This document shows, piece after piece, positions 1 to 7,419 of a stretch of DNA of 64,000 nt. The position numbers and the translations under genes are program-made. Origin of the DNA: Bradyrhizobium icense (GTDB lineage Bacteria > Pseudomonadota > Alphaproteobacteria > Rhizobiales > Xanthobacteraceae). Under the pieces are notes generated by a model that worked only from the letters and a program-made list of their open reading frames with translations, did no database searches and was not told where the DNA came from. The stretch's first letter is position 1, and each line of letters begins with the position of its first letter. The stretch covers positions 1,240,001 to 1,304,000 of the forward strand of contig NZ_CP016428.1 in the NCBI RefSeq assembly GCF_001693385.1, read 5' to 3'.

Positions 1-268
1 TCAAGAGCACGGTCGGAAACGACGAGAATTCCAGCGGCGTCTGGATGAACAGCGCCGTCATCAGGATCAGGATCGACACCGTGATCGAGATCGCCAGGAA
101 GAGATCCAGCACGATCGCCGGCAGCGGCAGGATCAGCACCACCAGGATGGTGAGGACGCCGAGCGCCAGCGCCAGATCGCCACGCTTCAGGATATCGCCG
201 ACTTCACCAAGGCTTGGAAATTTGCCGCTTGCGCCTGCGCCGCCCTGACCCGCCGTCACATCGACCAT
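1..268 (-). CDS. flhA: Flagellar biosynthesis protein FlhA, N-terminal part (cut by window edge)
   Basis: Membrane component of the flagellar type III export gate. Reading leftward from the ATG at 268, the 89 visible residues contain a short polar N-terminus, then hydrophobic segments with the family pattern ([37 protein letters not shown]) and the block [13 protein letters not shown] that opens the conserved FlhA/InvA export domain. The rest of the gene lies outside the window. No flagellar neighbour is visible on this side, so it is the first gene of its unit here. The alternative within the family (InvA/SctV of a virulence secretion system) is less likely given the close match to rhizobial FlhA as I remember it. 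Confidence 0.93.
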   Translation of the reverse strand, partial: MVDVTAGQGGAGASGKFPSLGEVGDILKRGDLALALGVLTILVVLILPLPAIVLDLFLAISITVSILILMTALFIQTPLEFSSFPTVLL

Positions 269-470
269 GGTAGCCGCTTCCCCCCGCGTCTGCCGCCATC
301 GGGCGCCAGACGTCTTGGCGGCGGCCGAAGGGCCGCCGTTCCGAAAGTGAGGCACCGCACTGGCGTCCACGGGGTTCCTCCCGTTCTACGCGGCCGACGA
401 CACTCGACTTCACCCGGCAATTTTTGCCCGGTGTATGGTTAGCAAAGGGTTAACGGCAGGTGGTTAAGGC

Positions 471-965
471 CGTCATTCCGGGGCGATGCGTCAGCATCGA
501 ACTACGATGTGCAAGCGCACATCGGAGAATCTCGCGCCCCACACCGAACTGTCATACCCCGCGCATGCGGGGTATCCAGCACGCCGCGGCCCATCGGCTC
601 TATCGCTGGCCTCTGGAATATTGGAACCGTTCGCCCAAAGAGAAGAGGGCGCAGAAAATGCCGGGTGCCGGCTGGCACCCGCGGTCTCGTGTGCAAGAGA
701 TTGCGAAGATGCGCACACGAGCATACAGGTACAGCCGGAGCATTCCGGCATTCCCTGCGCAGTGGGTTTACGGCTTATGCCGAGCTCTCCCTGGAGACGA
801 ATTCCTCTTGCCACCATCGCCGGCGAATTGACGATCCCGCGCGGGCGCCAGGACCACACGGTTTTGCCGTACGCTTCAGCACCGCTCGTCTGCCGCGTTG
901 GCCGCCAAAATCCGTCACCTGCATTTCACGGGCGTCGACGGCCTTCCTTTCGAACTATTCCTGAG
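471..965. repeat. Dispersed Bradyrhizobium-type repeat, degenerate copy, in the flhA-crcB gap
   Basis: The gap from 269 to 1107 has no convincing gene. It opens with the common element beginning CGTCATTCCGGGGCG, followed by hairpins such as GATGTGC-aa-GCGCACATC, GGGTGCC-ggct-GGCACCC and CTCGTGTGC with its complement near 720. It continues with a block (roughly 730-890, containing ATTCCGGCATTCCCTGCGCA and CCACACGGTTTTGCCGTACG) that I recognise from memory as a long interspersed repeat of Bradyrhizobium genomes. Several open frames cross it on both strands, but none looks like a protein family. The boundaries are approximate. Confidence 0.6.
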
Positions 966-1107
966 TCAGGCTTCAAATGAAGTTGGGTACGCTCAATGAC
1001 TCCCTGAGCGTCGTTTTGAACTCGCCGCGTTAGGCATTAGCGCGAGTTCCAGTTGGGAGCGTAGGCAGGGCTTGCTGACGCAGACTTTCTCGCTTATCTG
1101 ACTTCAA

Positions 1108-1186
1108 GGTGATGGGGATGGAGTCCCCCGATAACCGCCGTCTCGGCTGATGACTCCTACCGGAGCGCGAGAGCGCAGGTAGGAGT
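1108..1186 (+). promoter_or_regulatory. Fluoride riboswitch (crcB motif) with expression platform
   Basis: The aptamer core runs from 1108 to 1160 and keeps the conserved strings of the crcB/fluoride motif: GGTGATGGGGATGGAGTCCC, then ATAACCGCC, then GGCTGATGACTCCTAC. Established knowledge: this RNA binds fluoride with Mg2+ and turns on exporter genes. The 3' strand ACTCCTACC (1153-1161) is exactly complementary to GGTAGGAGT (1178-1186). That segment contains the crcB ribosome-binding site AGGAG (1181-1185), 8 bases before the ATG at 1194. Inference: without fluoride the two segments pair and hide the ribosome-binding site. With fluoride the aptamer holds 1153-1160 and translation starts. No poly-T terminator is seen, so control is likely translational. 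Confidence 0.95.
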
Positions 1187-1193
1187 ATGCCCA

Positions 1194-1577
1194 ATGACCT
1201 TTCAATCCATCCTTTCTGTAGCGGCCGGCGGCGCTCTGGGATCAGTTGCACGATACTTGGTCGGCATCGGCTCAGGTAAGCTGTCCAGAAGCGACTTTCC
1301 GTGGGGCACGCTGATCATCAACGTGACTGGCTCATTTCTGATTGGCGCATTGGCAGGCTTGATTGCAGCCAAATGGGACCTGTCACAGACGATGCGGATG
1401 TTCCTGACAGTCGGCATCTGTGGCGGCTTCACAACGTTTTCGACGTTCTCCCTCGACGCTTACTACTTAATTGAACGCGGCCAGACCTGGGCATCATCTG
1501 CTTACGTGGTTGCGTCGGTAGCGCTGTCCGTTGGAGCACTGATCGCCGCGTTGCGGCTCGTGCGGGCACTTCCCTGA
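1194..1577 (+). CDS. crcB: Fluoride exporter CrcB/Fluc
   Basis: Small dual-topology inner-membrane channel that lets fluoride leave the cell. 127 residues, the usual family length, with four hydrophobic segments. Family signatures are present: GGALGSVARY (12-21), the conserved Asn in IINVTGSFLIG (about 41-51), and GGFTTFSTFS (77-86), which carries the Phe/Thr residues lining the fluoride path. The ATG at 1194 follows AGGAG with an 8-base spacer, and that site is part of the fluoride riboswitch immediately upstream. A single crcB copy implies a homodimer inserted in both orientations. It is followed after two bases by an EamA transporter, so both are probably fluoride-induced. Confidence 0.96.
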   Translation: MTFQSILSVAAGGALGSVARYLVGIGSGKLSRSDFPWGTLIINVTGSFLIGALAGLIAAKWDLSQTMRMFLTVGICGGFTTFSTFSLDAYYLIERGQTWASSAYVVASVALSVGALIAALRLVRALP

Positions 1578-1579
1578 GC

Positions 1580-2017
1580 ATGAAAAATCTCCTGCTCTCT
1601 TGGGTATTTTGGGCGTTGCTTTCCGCAGCATTCGCGGCCCTAACGGCCGTCTTCGCAAAGGTCGGCATTGAGAACGTCAACTCGGACTTGGCGACGTTTA
1701 TTCGCACTGTGGTCATCCTGTTGGTGGCCGCACTGATCGTCTACGCCTCGGGAGGCTGGCAACAGCCGTCCAGCGTTTCCTTGAAGACGTGGGTGTTCCT
1801 CATCCTCTCGGGTGCCGCGACAGGCGCTTCCTGGATTTGCTACTTTCGCGCCTTGAAGCTGGGGGATGCCGCGCGTGTTGCTCCGATCGATAAGCTCAGC
1901 GTCGTCTTCGTGTCGGTTTTCGCGGTGCTCTTCCTCGGTGAACGACTTTCGCTGCCAAATTGGCTCGGCGTGACTTTGATCGCGTGCGGTGCCGTTCTTG
2001 TTGCCTACCGAGCATAG
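1580..2017 (+). CDS. EamA-family (SMR-like) membrane transporter
   Basis: 145 residues with four or five hydrophobic segments and a single EamA unit, about half the length of ordinary ten-helix EamA/RhaT exporters. Such short proteins usually work as dimers. The C-terminal half carries the family pattern ALKLGDAARVAPIDKLSVVF followed by LGERLSLPNWLGVTLI. The ATG at 1580 lies two bases after the crcB stop, so translation is probably coupled and the gene falls under the fluoride riboswitch. The substrate is unknown, and a role in halide or metabolite stress is only inferred from the operon. Confidence 0.85.
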   Translation: MKNLLLSWVFWALLSAAFAALTAVFAKVGIENVNSDLATFIRTVVILLVAALIVYASGGWQQPSSVSLKTWVFLILSGAATGASWICYFRALKLGDAARVAPIDKLSVVFVSVFAVLFLGERLSLPNWLGVTLIACGAVLVAYRA

Positions 2018-2124
2018 CAACGTCCTGATGGGGATCACGACATACGGTTAGCAAGTAGATCCTATGGGGTGACAGGTGGTCAGGAGGTAAGCTGAGTTTC
2101 CAACCATCAACTCACCGCGAGGAT

Positions 2125-2200
2125 CCGCATGAGCAAGGCGATGTGCGGGGCTCGGCATAACCAGCCCGGATGTCGCTTCGCTCATCCGGGCTGCGCTTGC
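2125..2200. repeat. Palindromic dispersed repeat, copy A
   Basis: Part of the gene-free stretch 2018-2415. The element runs from TCCGCATGAGC to GCGCTTGC and contains a perfect 10-bp stem, AGCCCGGATG (2163-2172) with CATCCGGGCT (2183-2192), around the loop TCGCTTCGCT. A second, related copy lies at 2985-3048, so the pair brackets the gene at 2416-2916. Nothing else recognisable lies in the gap. Confidence 0.75.
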
Positions 2201-2415
2201 TTTCTCTACACGCGTTCGGCTGGTGCTAACCTCCTTTACCCAGGCAAGCGATCCCGTTCCTCCATTCAACGTTCGCGCGTCGGGAACATCCACGCCGGCG
2301 TTAACCCTATCGGCAAACAGACTGGACGTGGCTCGAGTTGTTACGCGAGCCGCCGCCAAGTTGCCTCATTAGATCGGAGAATTTTCACCGGCACTAAACC
2401 AATCGGAGGAGCATC

Positions 2416-2916
2416 ATGCTCAGAATGGTGTTGGTGGGCCTCCTCATCCCATTGGGTGTAGGAGCGCTAGTGGCAATGGAACTCGGAACGCCAGCGCGTA
2501 ATGCAGAAGTGGTCGTCCAGCCGCTTGCCGAGACAACCGTGGCCGTTTCCGATTCACATGTTGCATTGGCGAAGGCTGATCGACTTGAAATTGCTGCGCC
2601 GAGCATCGAGACACCGGCGCAACCTGCGCTAGTCGACGAACGTATTTCTCCGTCGGAAGACATCAGTGTCGGTCCTTCGGAGCCCCCAAGGGTGATCAAC
2701 CGCCATCGACACGATTCCAAATCAAAGAAGGTCGTTACCGCCGCCCGTCCAAAGAAGGTCGCCGCCGCCCGTCCTAAGCCGAAGCCAAAGACCACCGTTA
2801 TCAAGCGAACGACCATTTCCGAGCGGCGAAAGGCCGTCAGCGACACCGAGCCCTGTCGGCTGAGCGCGTTTGGTGGCTTGCGCAAGGCCTTGAATTCAGT
2901 CGACTGCGAAATCTGA
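2416..2916 (+). CDS. Hypothetical membrane-anchored Lys-rich protein
   Basis: 166 residues. A single N-terminal hydrophobic segment (about 3-22, LVGLLIPLGVGALVAM) is followed by an acidic/neutral stretch. A basic low-complexity region follows (about 95-140) with repeated ARPKKV/ARPKPKP motifs, then a short C-terminus with two cysteines (PCRLSAFGGL, VDCEI). A good ribosome-binding site, GGAGGAG, precedes the ATG. Proteins with this plan are common in Bradyrhizobium and have no assigned function. The basic tail could bind nucleic acid or acidic envelope polymers, but nothing in the sequence proves it. Two copies of the same palindromic repeat flank the gene. Confidence 0.7.
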   Translation: MLRMVLVGLLIPLGVGALVAMELGTPARNAEVVVQPLAETTVAVSDSHVALAKADRLEIAAPSIETPAQPALVDERISPSEDISVGPSEPPRVINRHRHDSKSKKVVTAARPKKVAAARPKPKPKTTVIKRTTISERRKAVSDTEPCRLSAFGGLRKALNSVDCEI

Positions 2917-2984
2917 TTCATTGGAATGGCTTCGGTGTAAGCACGCGGTCCGAAACTTCGTGCTTCAAGGAATCAGCAAGCAGC

Positions 2985-3048
2985 CCGCATGAGCGCACGC
3001 GATATGCGGGACTCGGCATGACCCGGATGTCGCTTCGGCTACGCTTGC
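2985..3048. repeat. Palindromic dispersed repeat, copy B
   Basis: Runs from CCCGCATGAGC through GGATGTCGCTTCGGCTACGCTTGC. It shares most of its bases with copy A at 2125-2200, but one arm of the central hairpin is shortened. It occupies the middle of the gap 2917-3216 between the Lys-rich protein gene and the OpgC-like gene. No other signal is evident in that gap. Confidence 0.7.
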
Positions 3049-3216
3049 TGACGATCGCGCGGACCTCAATCGCGGGGCTCAAATGATCACGTGCAACGCC
3101 GACAGCACTCAACGCTCGCGCGCAGATTCGCCTGAAAAAATAAGCCTTTAATGGTGAACGAGCTCACACCAGGAGCTCGAGCGGCGGGTCCATTTTGCTG
3201 GCTCGGGGTGATCGAG

Positions 3217-4365
3217 ATGCGCGACCGAATTACCATCCCTAAGTTCGTCGTCGGCGAGCTGCCGGAGTTGAAAGGCGAAGGCCGCGACCTGCGAATAGAT
3301 GCCTGCCGAGGCATCGCGCTGTGGTTCATCTTTCTTGACCATGTTCCCAACAATATCGGAGCTTGGCTGACGCTGCGGAACTACGGCTTCAGCGATGCCG
3401 CGGAAGTGTTCATGTTCGTCTCGGGCGTAACCTGCGCGCTGGCCTACGGCAGGGCATGGCGCTGCGAGGGCTGGACCGGAGTGATCAGCCGAACGCTGCG
3501 GCGAAGCTGGGACATTTATGTCGCATTTCTGCTGCTCACGCTCGCTTGCGCCATCCTGGTTCACCTGGCGGGCACTGGCCGTCTTGCTGACGAGAGCAAT
3601 ACGCGTATCTTGCTGGACCATCCCGGCGCGACGCTCGCGCGCGCGGCGGTCCTGCAATACCGTCCGGTCAATACCGACGTGTTGGCAGTCTTCGTGCTTC
3701 TTCACCTCTTGTTCGCGCCGCTGCTGTGGCTGCTGCTGCGAGCGCCGAACGCGACGCTTGGCGCCTCGCTGGCGCTTTATGTGTTGGTGCATGCCTTTGG
3801 CTGGACCTTCCCGGCGTGGCCGAACGGCCACTGGGCTTTCAATCCGCTGGCCTGGCAATTGCTGTTCGTGCTTGGCGCGTGGTGGATGATCGAGGGCAAG
3901 AGGCCCCGGTCATGGGTGACGTCACGCACCACGCTTATGCTTGCCGCTCTGTATCTGCTCTTCACCCTGGTCATCGCATTGAGCTGGCGCATCAAACTGC
4001 TGGAAACACTGATCCCGGAGGCGTTGGCGAAACTGACTTACCCATTGGACAAATCGAATCTCGATCTATTGCGCCTGCTGCATTTTTTGGCCCTTGCGGT
4101 TTTGGCGTCATGGCTCGTGCCTCGCAATTGGCGAGGGTTGACGACGCCGGTGATGCGCGGCGCGATCCTCTGTGGCCAGAACTCGCTGCCAATCTTTTGC
4201 CTCGGCGTTCTCTTGACGTTCGCCAGCCACGTGGCGCTGCTCGACATTTCAGACGGACTTGCGATGCAGATAGCATTGAGTCTCACTGGCATCGCAGCGA
4301 TGATCGTGACCGCAACTCTGCTAAGCTCGATCAGCATCAAACCCAGGCAGCGATCGCAACAATAA
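3217..4365 (+). CDS. OpgC-domain membrane protein
   Basis: Polytopic inner-membrane protein of the OpgC family, whose founder transfers succinyl groups to periplasmic glucans. About ten hydrophobic segments are visible. The diagnostic N-terminal motif RDLRIDACRGIALWFIFLDH includes the Arg-Gly and His residues expected of membrane acyltransferases. It is followed by VFMFVSGVTCALAYG. The ATG at 3217 is preferred because it follows a G-rich stretch, whereas an in-frame ATG at 3151 has no ribosome-binding site. The preferred start gives 382 residues. Bradyrhizobium carries several such paralogues, and which polymer this one modifies cannot be told from the sequence. No glucan synthase gene is adjacent. 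Confidence 0.9.
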   Translation: MRDRITIPKFVVGELPELKGEGRDLRIDACRGIALWFIFLDHVPNNIGAWLTLRNYGFSDAAEVFMFVSGVTCALAYGRAWRCEGWTGVISRTLRRSWDIYVAFLLLTLACAILVHLAGTGRLADESNTRILLDHPGATLARAAVLQYRPVNTDVLAVFVLLHLLFAPLLWLLLRAPNATLGASLALYVLVHAFGWTFPAWPNGHWAFNPLAWQLLFVLGAWWMIEGKRPRSWVTSRTTLMLAALYLLFTLVIALSWRIKLLETLIPEALAKLTYPLDKSNLDLLRLLHFLALAVLASWLVPRNWRGLTTPVMRGAILCGQNSLPIFCLGVLLTFASHVALLDISDGLAMQIALSLTGIAAMIVTATLLSSISIKPRQRSQQ

Positions 4366-4410
4366 TGCGCATCGTTGCGCATGCGATCCGAATGGCGCTA
4401 TACATTTCCC

Positions 4411-4761
4411 ATGTCCCGCGATTTTCGCCTTGATCGCACTTCCGTCGACGTTCTCAACTATGAGATCGCCCAGGATCAGGCCGTGGCGCTCGGACGGATG
4501 GGGCGAGCGCTGGAAGCGGCCCTCGCCAGGCTGCGGGAGTTCGATGCCACCCAGCCACGCTCGGGCGCGCCGGCGTCAGCGCAACAGGCGCGGCGCATCC
4601 TGGTGACGGAGGCCGGCCACGCGCTCTGGATGTACGTGGTGCAGCGAGAGGCGTGTGGCTTGCGCGACAGCCGCCCTGTCATGCGCGACTATAACGTGCC
4701 GAACGAGGTGCAGCAGTGCATGGGAGCGGTCCCCGCTACATCGAAGCTGTCAACAACGTGA
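4411..4761 (+). CDS. DUF6665 family protein
   Basis: 116 residues from the preferred ATG at 4411 (an upstream in-frame ATG at 4375 would add 12 residues that look non-conserved). The body matches the pattern I associate with DUF6665: LNYEIAQDQAVALGRMGRAL early, an Ala-rich middle, then QREACGLRDSRPVMRDYNVP near the end. It is short, soluble and predicted cytoplasmic, with no known function. It follows the OpgC-like gene on the same strand after about 45 bases and may be cotranscribed. Confidence 0.72.
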   Translation: MSRDFRLDRTSVDVLNYEIAQDQAVALGRMGRALEAALARLREFDATQPRSGAPASAQQARRILVTEAGHALWMYVVQREACGLRDSRPVMRDYNVPNEVQQCMGAVPATSKLSTT

Positions 4762-4847
4762 CTTACTGAGTTGCAACGCCCCCTCGAGGTTCGAGATGGT
4801 AGGAAGCCACCTTGGACGCCTTCCGCGGCTGCTCTCGATTGCAGCGG

Positions 4848-5027
4848 TTACTGCTCTTCAGCCCAATCCGTTTTCTCGCAGTTGAGGCAGCGGAGGAGGC
4901 GAAAGTTCTTGCCCTGGCGACTGTCGAGGATCGCCACGGGCCGCGCTATGCCGCCGCAATGATTGCAAGTTGGATGATGAGGCGGATGACACCGCCCGGC
5001 GTCGCTCGCATCTCGTACGTCCTTCAT
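4848..5027 (-). CDS. Small zinc-ribbon-like protein
   Basis: 59 residues from an ATG at 5027 that is preceded by a strong AGAGGAGG site. A longer reading from 5069 lacks such a site. Two CxxC knuckles, CNHC (21-24) and CLNC (47-50), are separated by a basic stretch PVAILDSRQGKNFRLLRC, the usual layout of a single treble-clef or zinc-ribbon unit. Function unknown; single zinc ribbons of this size often bind nucleic acid or another protein. It stands alone between converging and divergent neighbours. Confidence 0.68.
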   Translation of the reverse strand: MKDVRDASDAGRCHPPHHPTCNHCGGIARPVAILDSRQGKNFRLLRCLNCEKTDWAEEQ

Positions 5028-5207
5028 CGCACCCTCCTCTAAGGGCGACTCACGTAAGACAAAGCGCACGCTGGTTCCAAGAACGCGTCCGGGTCGGCCT
5101 TCGATGCGCGAGTTGTCGTGCGAACGGCAGAAATCAGCGTTAACTCAACAACAGGCACCAGTGAGCACAAAAAGCCGAAGCCAAGAACCAGGCGAACCGT
5201 CAATTTT

Positions 5208-5624
5208 CTAATTTAAAAGCCAGATCCTTCCGCTCCATAACTCATCAAAAGTGTCAGGGACGTAATTCGGCGCCCGCGCTTGCACGGCTTCCTCAGGTGC
5301 CCACGCTTGCACGGCTTCCTTCGGCGCCCACGCTTGCGCGTCCAGTGGATTGAAGCGCTTCTCCGGGACTATGTTCACAACATCCTTGAGCAGGGGTTGC
5401 GCGGACACGCCCTTCCACTCCAGCAAGTCTTTCGAAAGCCCCGGCTTGCCTTCGTACCAGCATTTTCGTCCGTCGATGAGACGATACGACCACCATTTTC
5501 CATTCGGATTCGACGGCGCCGCGGCGCTGCATTGCTGTTTCGCTTCCACACTTGGCATTCCCAACAACAACAACAGCGCAGCAACCAAGGCCGTCAAAGT
5601 CATTGATGAAAGCCGCTTGCTCAT
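5208..5624 (-). CDS. Secreted hypothetical protein with tandem Trp-Ala-Pro repeats
   Basis: 138 residues. An N-terminal signal peptide (LTALVAALLLLLGMPSVEA) is followed by a compact domain with CSAAAPSNPNGKWWSYRLID and GRKCWYEGKP, a two-cysteine module seen in many Bradyrhizobium secreted proteins. The C-terminal part has two near-identical nine-residue units (QAWAPKEAV, QAWAPEEAV) and a third degenerate one, encoded by 27-base tandem repeats at 5272-5341. The ATG at 5624 overlaps the stop of the upstream gene as ATGA, so the two are translationally coupled. Function unknown. Confidence 0.7.
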   Translation of the reverse strand: MSKRLSSMTLTALVAALLLLLGMPSVEAKQQCSAAAPSNPNGKWWSYRLIDGRKCWYEGKPGLSKDLLEWKGVSAQPLLKDVVNIVPEKRFNPLDAQAWAPKEAVQAWAPEEAVQARAPNYVPDTFDELWSGRIWLLN

Positions 5625-5809
5625 TTGCGTAGCTCGAAGCAACTACGTTGCTGCAAACGGCTCACAGCAGCCATCACATCGGGGCGTTCGAGAACTTCAA
5701 TCAACTTGTCGAGGATACGCTCATTGTCTTGCGGGCGGGGTTGCAGGTATTCTTCCAGTATGAGTTGCGCCTCGCCAATTGCCTGAATAGCCAATTGTTG
5801 ATCAGTCAT
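5621..5809 (-). CDS. Small hypothetical protein, first gene of a coupled pair
   Basis: 62 residues, mostly helical in appearance: MTDQQLAIQAIGEAQLILEE then PQDNERILDKLIEVLERPDV and a basic tail. It resembles short conserved Bradyrhizobium proteins of unknown function. Its stop codon shares the ATGA at 5621-5624 with the start of the secreted protein downstream, which argues that both are real and expressed together. No signal peptide or membrane segment. Confidence 0.6.
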   Translation of the reverse strand: MTDQQLAIQAIGEAQLILEEYLQPRPQDNERILDKLIEVLERPDVMAAVSRLQQRSCFELRK

Positions 5810-6444
5810 ACTCGTTACTCACAAAAGCGCCCCGCTGAAAGAAAGAAGGCAAATCAAGACCCCATTTGGAATTTTCCCCCGATTTTTATCGGAGTTCCAT
5901 CAAATTTTATTTCAATGGTTGGCGGAACCAAGCATTTGATCAGCCAGTAAGTCATTGATTCAGATGAAAATCTCGTTGCGCCATAAGATGGGCAAACGTG
6001 TGCTTGACCGGTCAGCGGCGGAGAAGCGCTTCCCATCCATCCCACGACTTTGGACTGCGGCTGAATGCTGGAATGAACCTCCTCCGAATGAGTGAGCACC
6101 TGCAGCAGGCTCAGAGAGCTACGCGGTGTCGAATGGAAGGACGTCAATGTCGGTCGTTTACCGAGCGTACAAGCGACAGGCGGCGGCGATGGGCGGCAAG
6201 GCCGTTTCCCGGTTTCGCCGCACCGGCGCTGGCCACCGCGATCGAGAAAGTGCCCTCCGCCGATCGTGGATTCACGCGATCATGTTCGACGGCCACGCGT
6301 CCAGGTCCATCTGCAAAAAATCTCGCGTGGGGAAAACTCCACTTAGGTCAACCGAACTGCATTGTTCGACTCGGCAGACCGTGCTCGCTTCCACCAAATT
6401 TAAGTTTGATTTGCGGGGCAAGGGAGTTGAGCCAGTTTTCCTTT

Positions 6445-6567
6445 ATGCTTCTGCTCGTGATGTCCCTGATGCTCACCGTGTGCGTCGGAGTGGCGGCTTG
6501 GCGCATATCCGATGACCGGGCGGAAGTTACCGGCAGCACTTCGCCGGCATTTATCCACATGCGTTGA
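6445..6567 (+). CDS. Possible 40-residue single-span membrane protein (uncertain)
   Basis: The gap 5810-6666 holds no clear gene. Its left part (about 5815-5970) is visibly AT-richer than the surroundings. Near its right end an ATG at 6445 opens a frame that encodes one strong hydrophobic segment (LLLVMSLMLTVCVGVAAWRI) and a short polar tail. A purine-rich AGGGAG lies 18 bases upstream, too far for a good ribosome-binding site. It could be a real micro-protein or the relic of a larger one. No homologue is recognised. Confidence 0.25.
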   Translation: MLLLVMSLMLTVCVGVAAWRISDDRAEVTGSTSPAFIHMR

Positions 6568-6666
6568 AAATCAAGGCCTCAACTCCTGGCGGAGCCGAGG
6601 CCCTTGCTGCAGCAGGGATGTAGGATGGGTGGAGCCACGCACTCCGAACCCGCGCGAGCGGGCGGC

Positions 6667-7077
6667 TCAATCGCAATAGCTCCACCGGCCATAACCGTCG
6701 TCGCATCGCGCCCGCGCGCGGTAGGGCACGGGCAGCGGTGGCCGCGGCGCGTATTCGCCCGCATAGTCGTATTCCTGCGCGTAGTCGGAATAGGCGGGCG
6801 CGCGTTCGACGTAGACGGGCTGTGCGGGGTAGGGCGTTCCGTAGTCGCCATAGACCGCTGCCGGTGCGCGGTAGGCGGGGTCCGGCACACCGTAAGAGCG
6901 ATATCGGTAACCGGGTTCCGCGTACGGCCGATAAGCCGGTCGCGGGCGCACATTGATGTTTGCGGAAGGCGCATAGATTCCGCCTGGCGCGACGTAGACG
7001 GATGATGACAGGTCGCTGGCCGCGGCGGTCGCGGAACACAGGACAACAAAGGCCAGCGTGAGCGATGATCGGTACAT
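6667..7077 (-). CDS. Secreted Tyr/Pro-rich hypothetical protein
   Basis: 136 residues from an ATG at 7077, preceded by GGAGG with 8-base spacing (an in-frame ATG at 7092 lacks this). A signal peptide of about 20 residues ends near ATAAAS. The mature part is rich in Tyr, Pro, Ala and Arg with loose repeats (PRPAYRPYAEPGYRYRSYG, PAYRAPAAVYGDYG), and ends in CDDGYGRWSYCD, a likely disulfide-closed tail. Such proteins are frequent in Bradyrhizobium and probably belong to the envelope. No enzymatic motif. Confidence 0.72.
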   Translation of the reverse strand: MYRSSLTLAFVVLCSATAAASDLSSSVYVAPGGIYAPSANINVRPRPAYRPYAEPGYRYRSYGVPDPAYRAPAAVYGDYGTPYPAQPVYVERAPAYSDYAQEYDYAGEYAPRPPLPVPYRARARCDDGYGRWSYCD

Positions 7078-7283
7078 GTGTGAAGCCTCCAACTACGCAG
7101 CGCCGCGCCAGCCAGCGTGGTTAATTTTCGCTAAACAATTCGCAAGGCGCAATGATATTCTGCACGACGAAGTGTGCCATTTCTGGACTGCGCACATTTT
7201 CATCGGCCTCGTGAGTTGAGGAACTGTGATGCCTATCGCAATTGCGCAGCCTGGCAGTTGAATGTGAATGCCCGGCATAGCAG

Positions 7284-7402
7284 CGTCATTGCGAGCCAAC
7301 GGGTCGCGCGAACGTGCGTCCGATGACAGGCTCCGCGAAGCAAATCCATTGAGCCGCAGAAAAAGCATGGATTGCTTCGTCGCTTCGCTCCTCGCAATGA
7401 CG
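7284..7402. repeat. Dispersed inverted-repeat element (CGTCATTGCGAG family)
   Basis: Bounded by CGTCATTGCGAG (7284-7295) and its exact complement CTCGCAATGACG (7391-7402), with inner arms around GAAGCAA and TTGCTTCGTCGC. This family is very common in Bradyrhizobium and Rhodopseudomonas genomes (from memory). The copy ends 17 bases before the GNAT start codon, so it occupies the place where a promoter would be expected. The rest of the gap 7078-7283 shows nothing recognisable. Confidence 0.85.
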
Positions 7403-7419
7403 GCTCGAGGATTGTCCTT

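Noticed and set aside
460..980. Several overlapping open frames in the flhA-crcB gap
   Set aside because: They read across a dispersed repeat with hairpins and give no protein family on either strand.
2129..2461. An open frame starting in the palindromic repeat
   Set aside because: It consists mainly of repeat sequence and runs into the real start of the gene at 2416 in another frame.
5998..6567. Open frames across 5998-6567 as one 189-residue protein
   Set aside because: Only the last 40 codons look like a protein (one membrane span). The rest has no ribosome-binding site or family resemblance.
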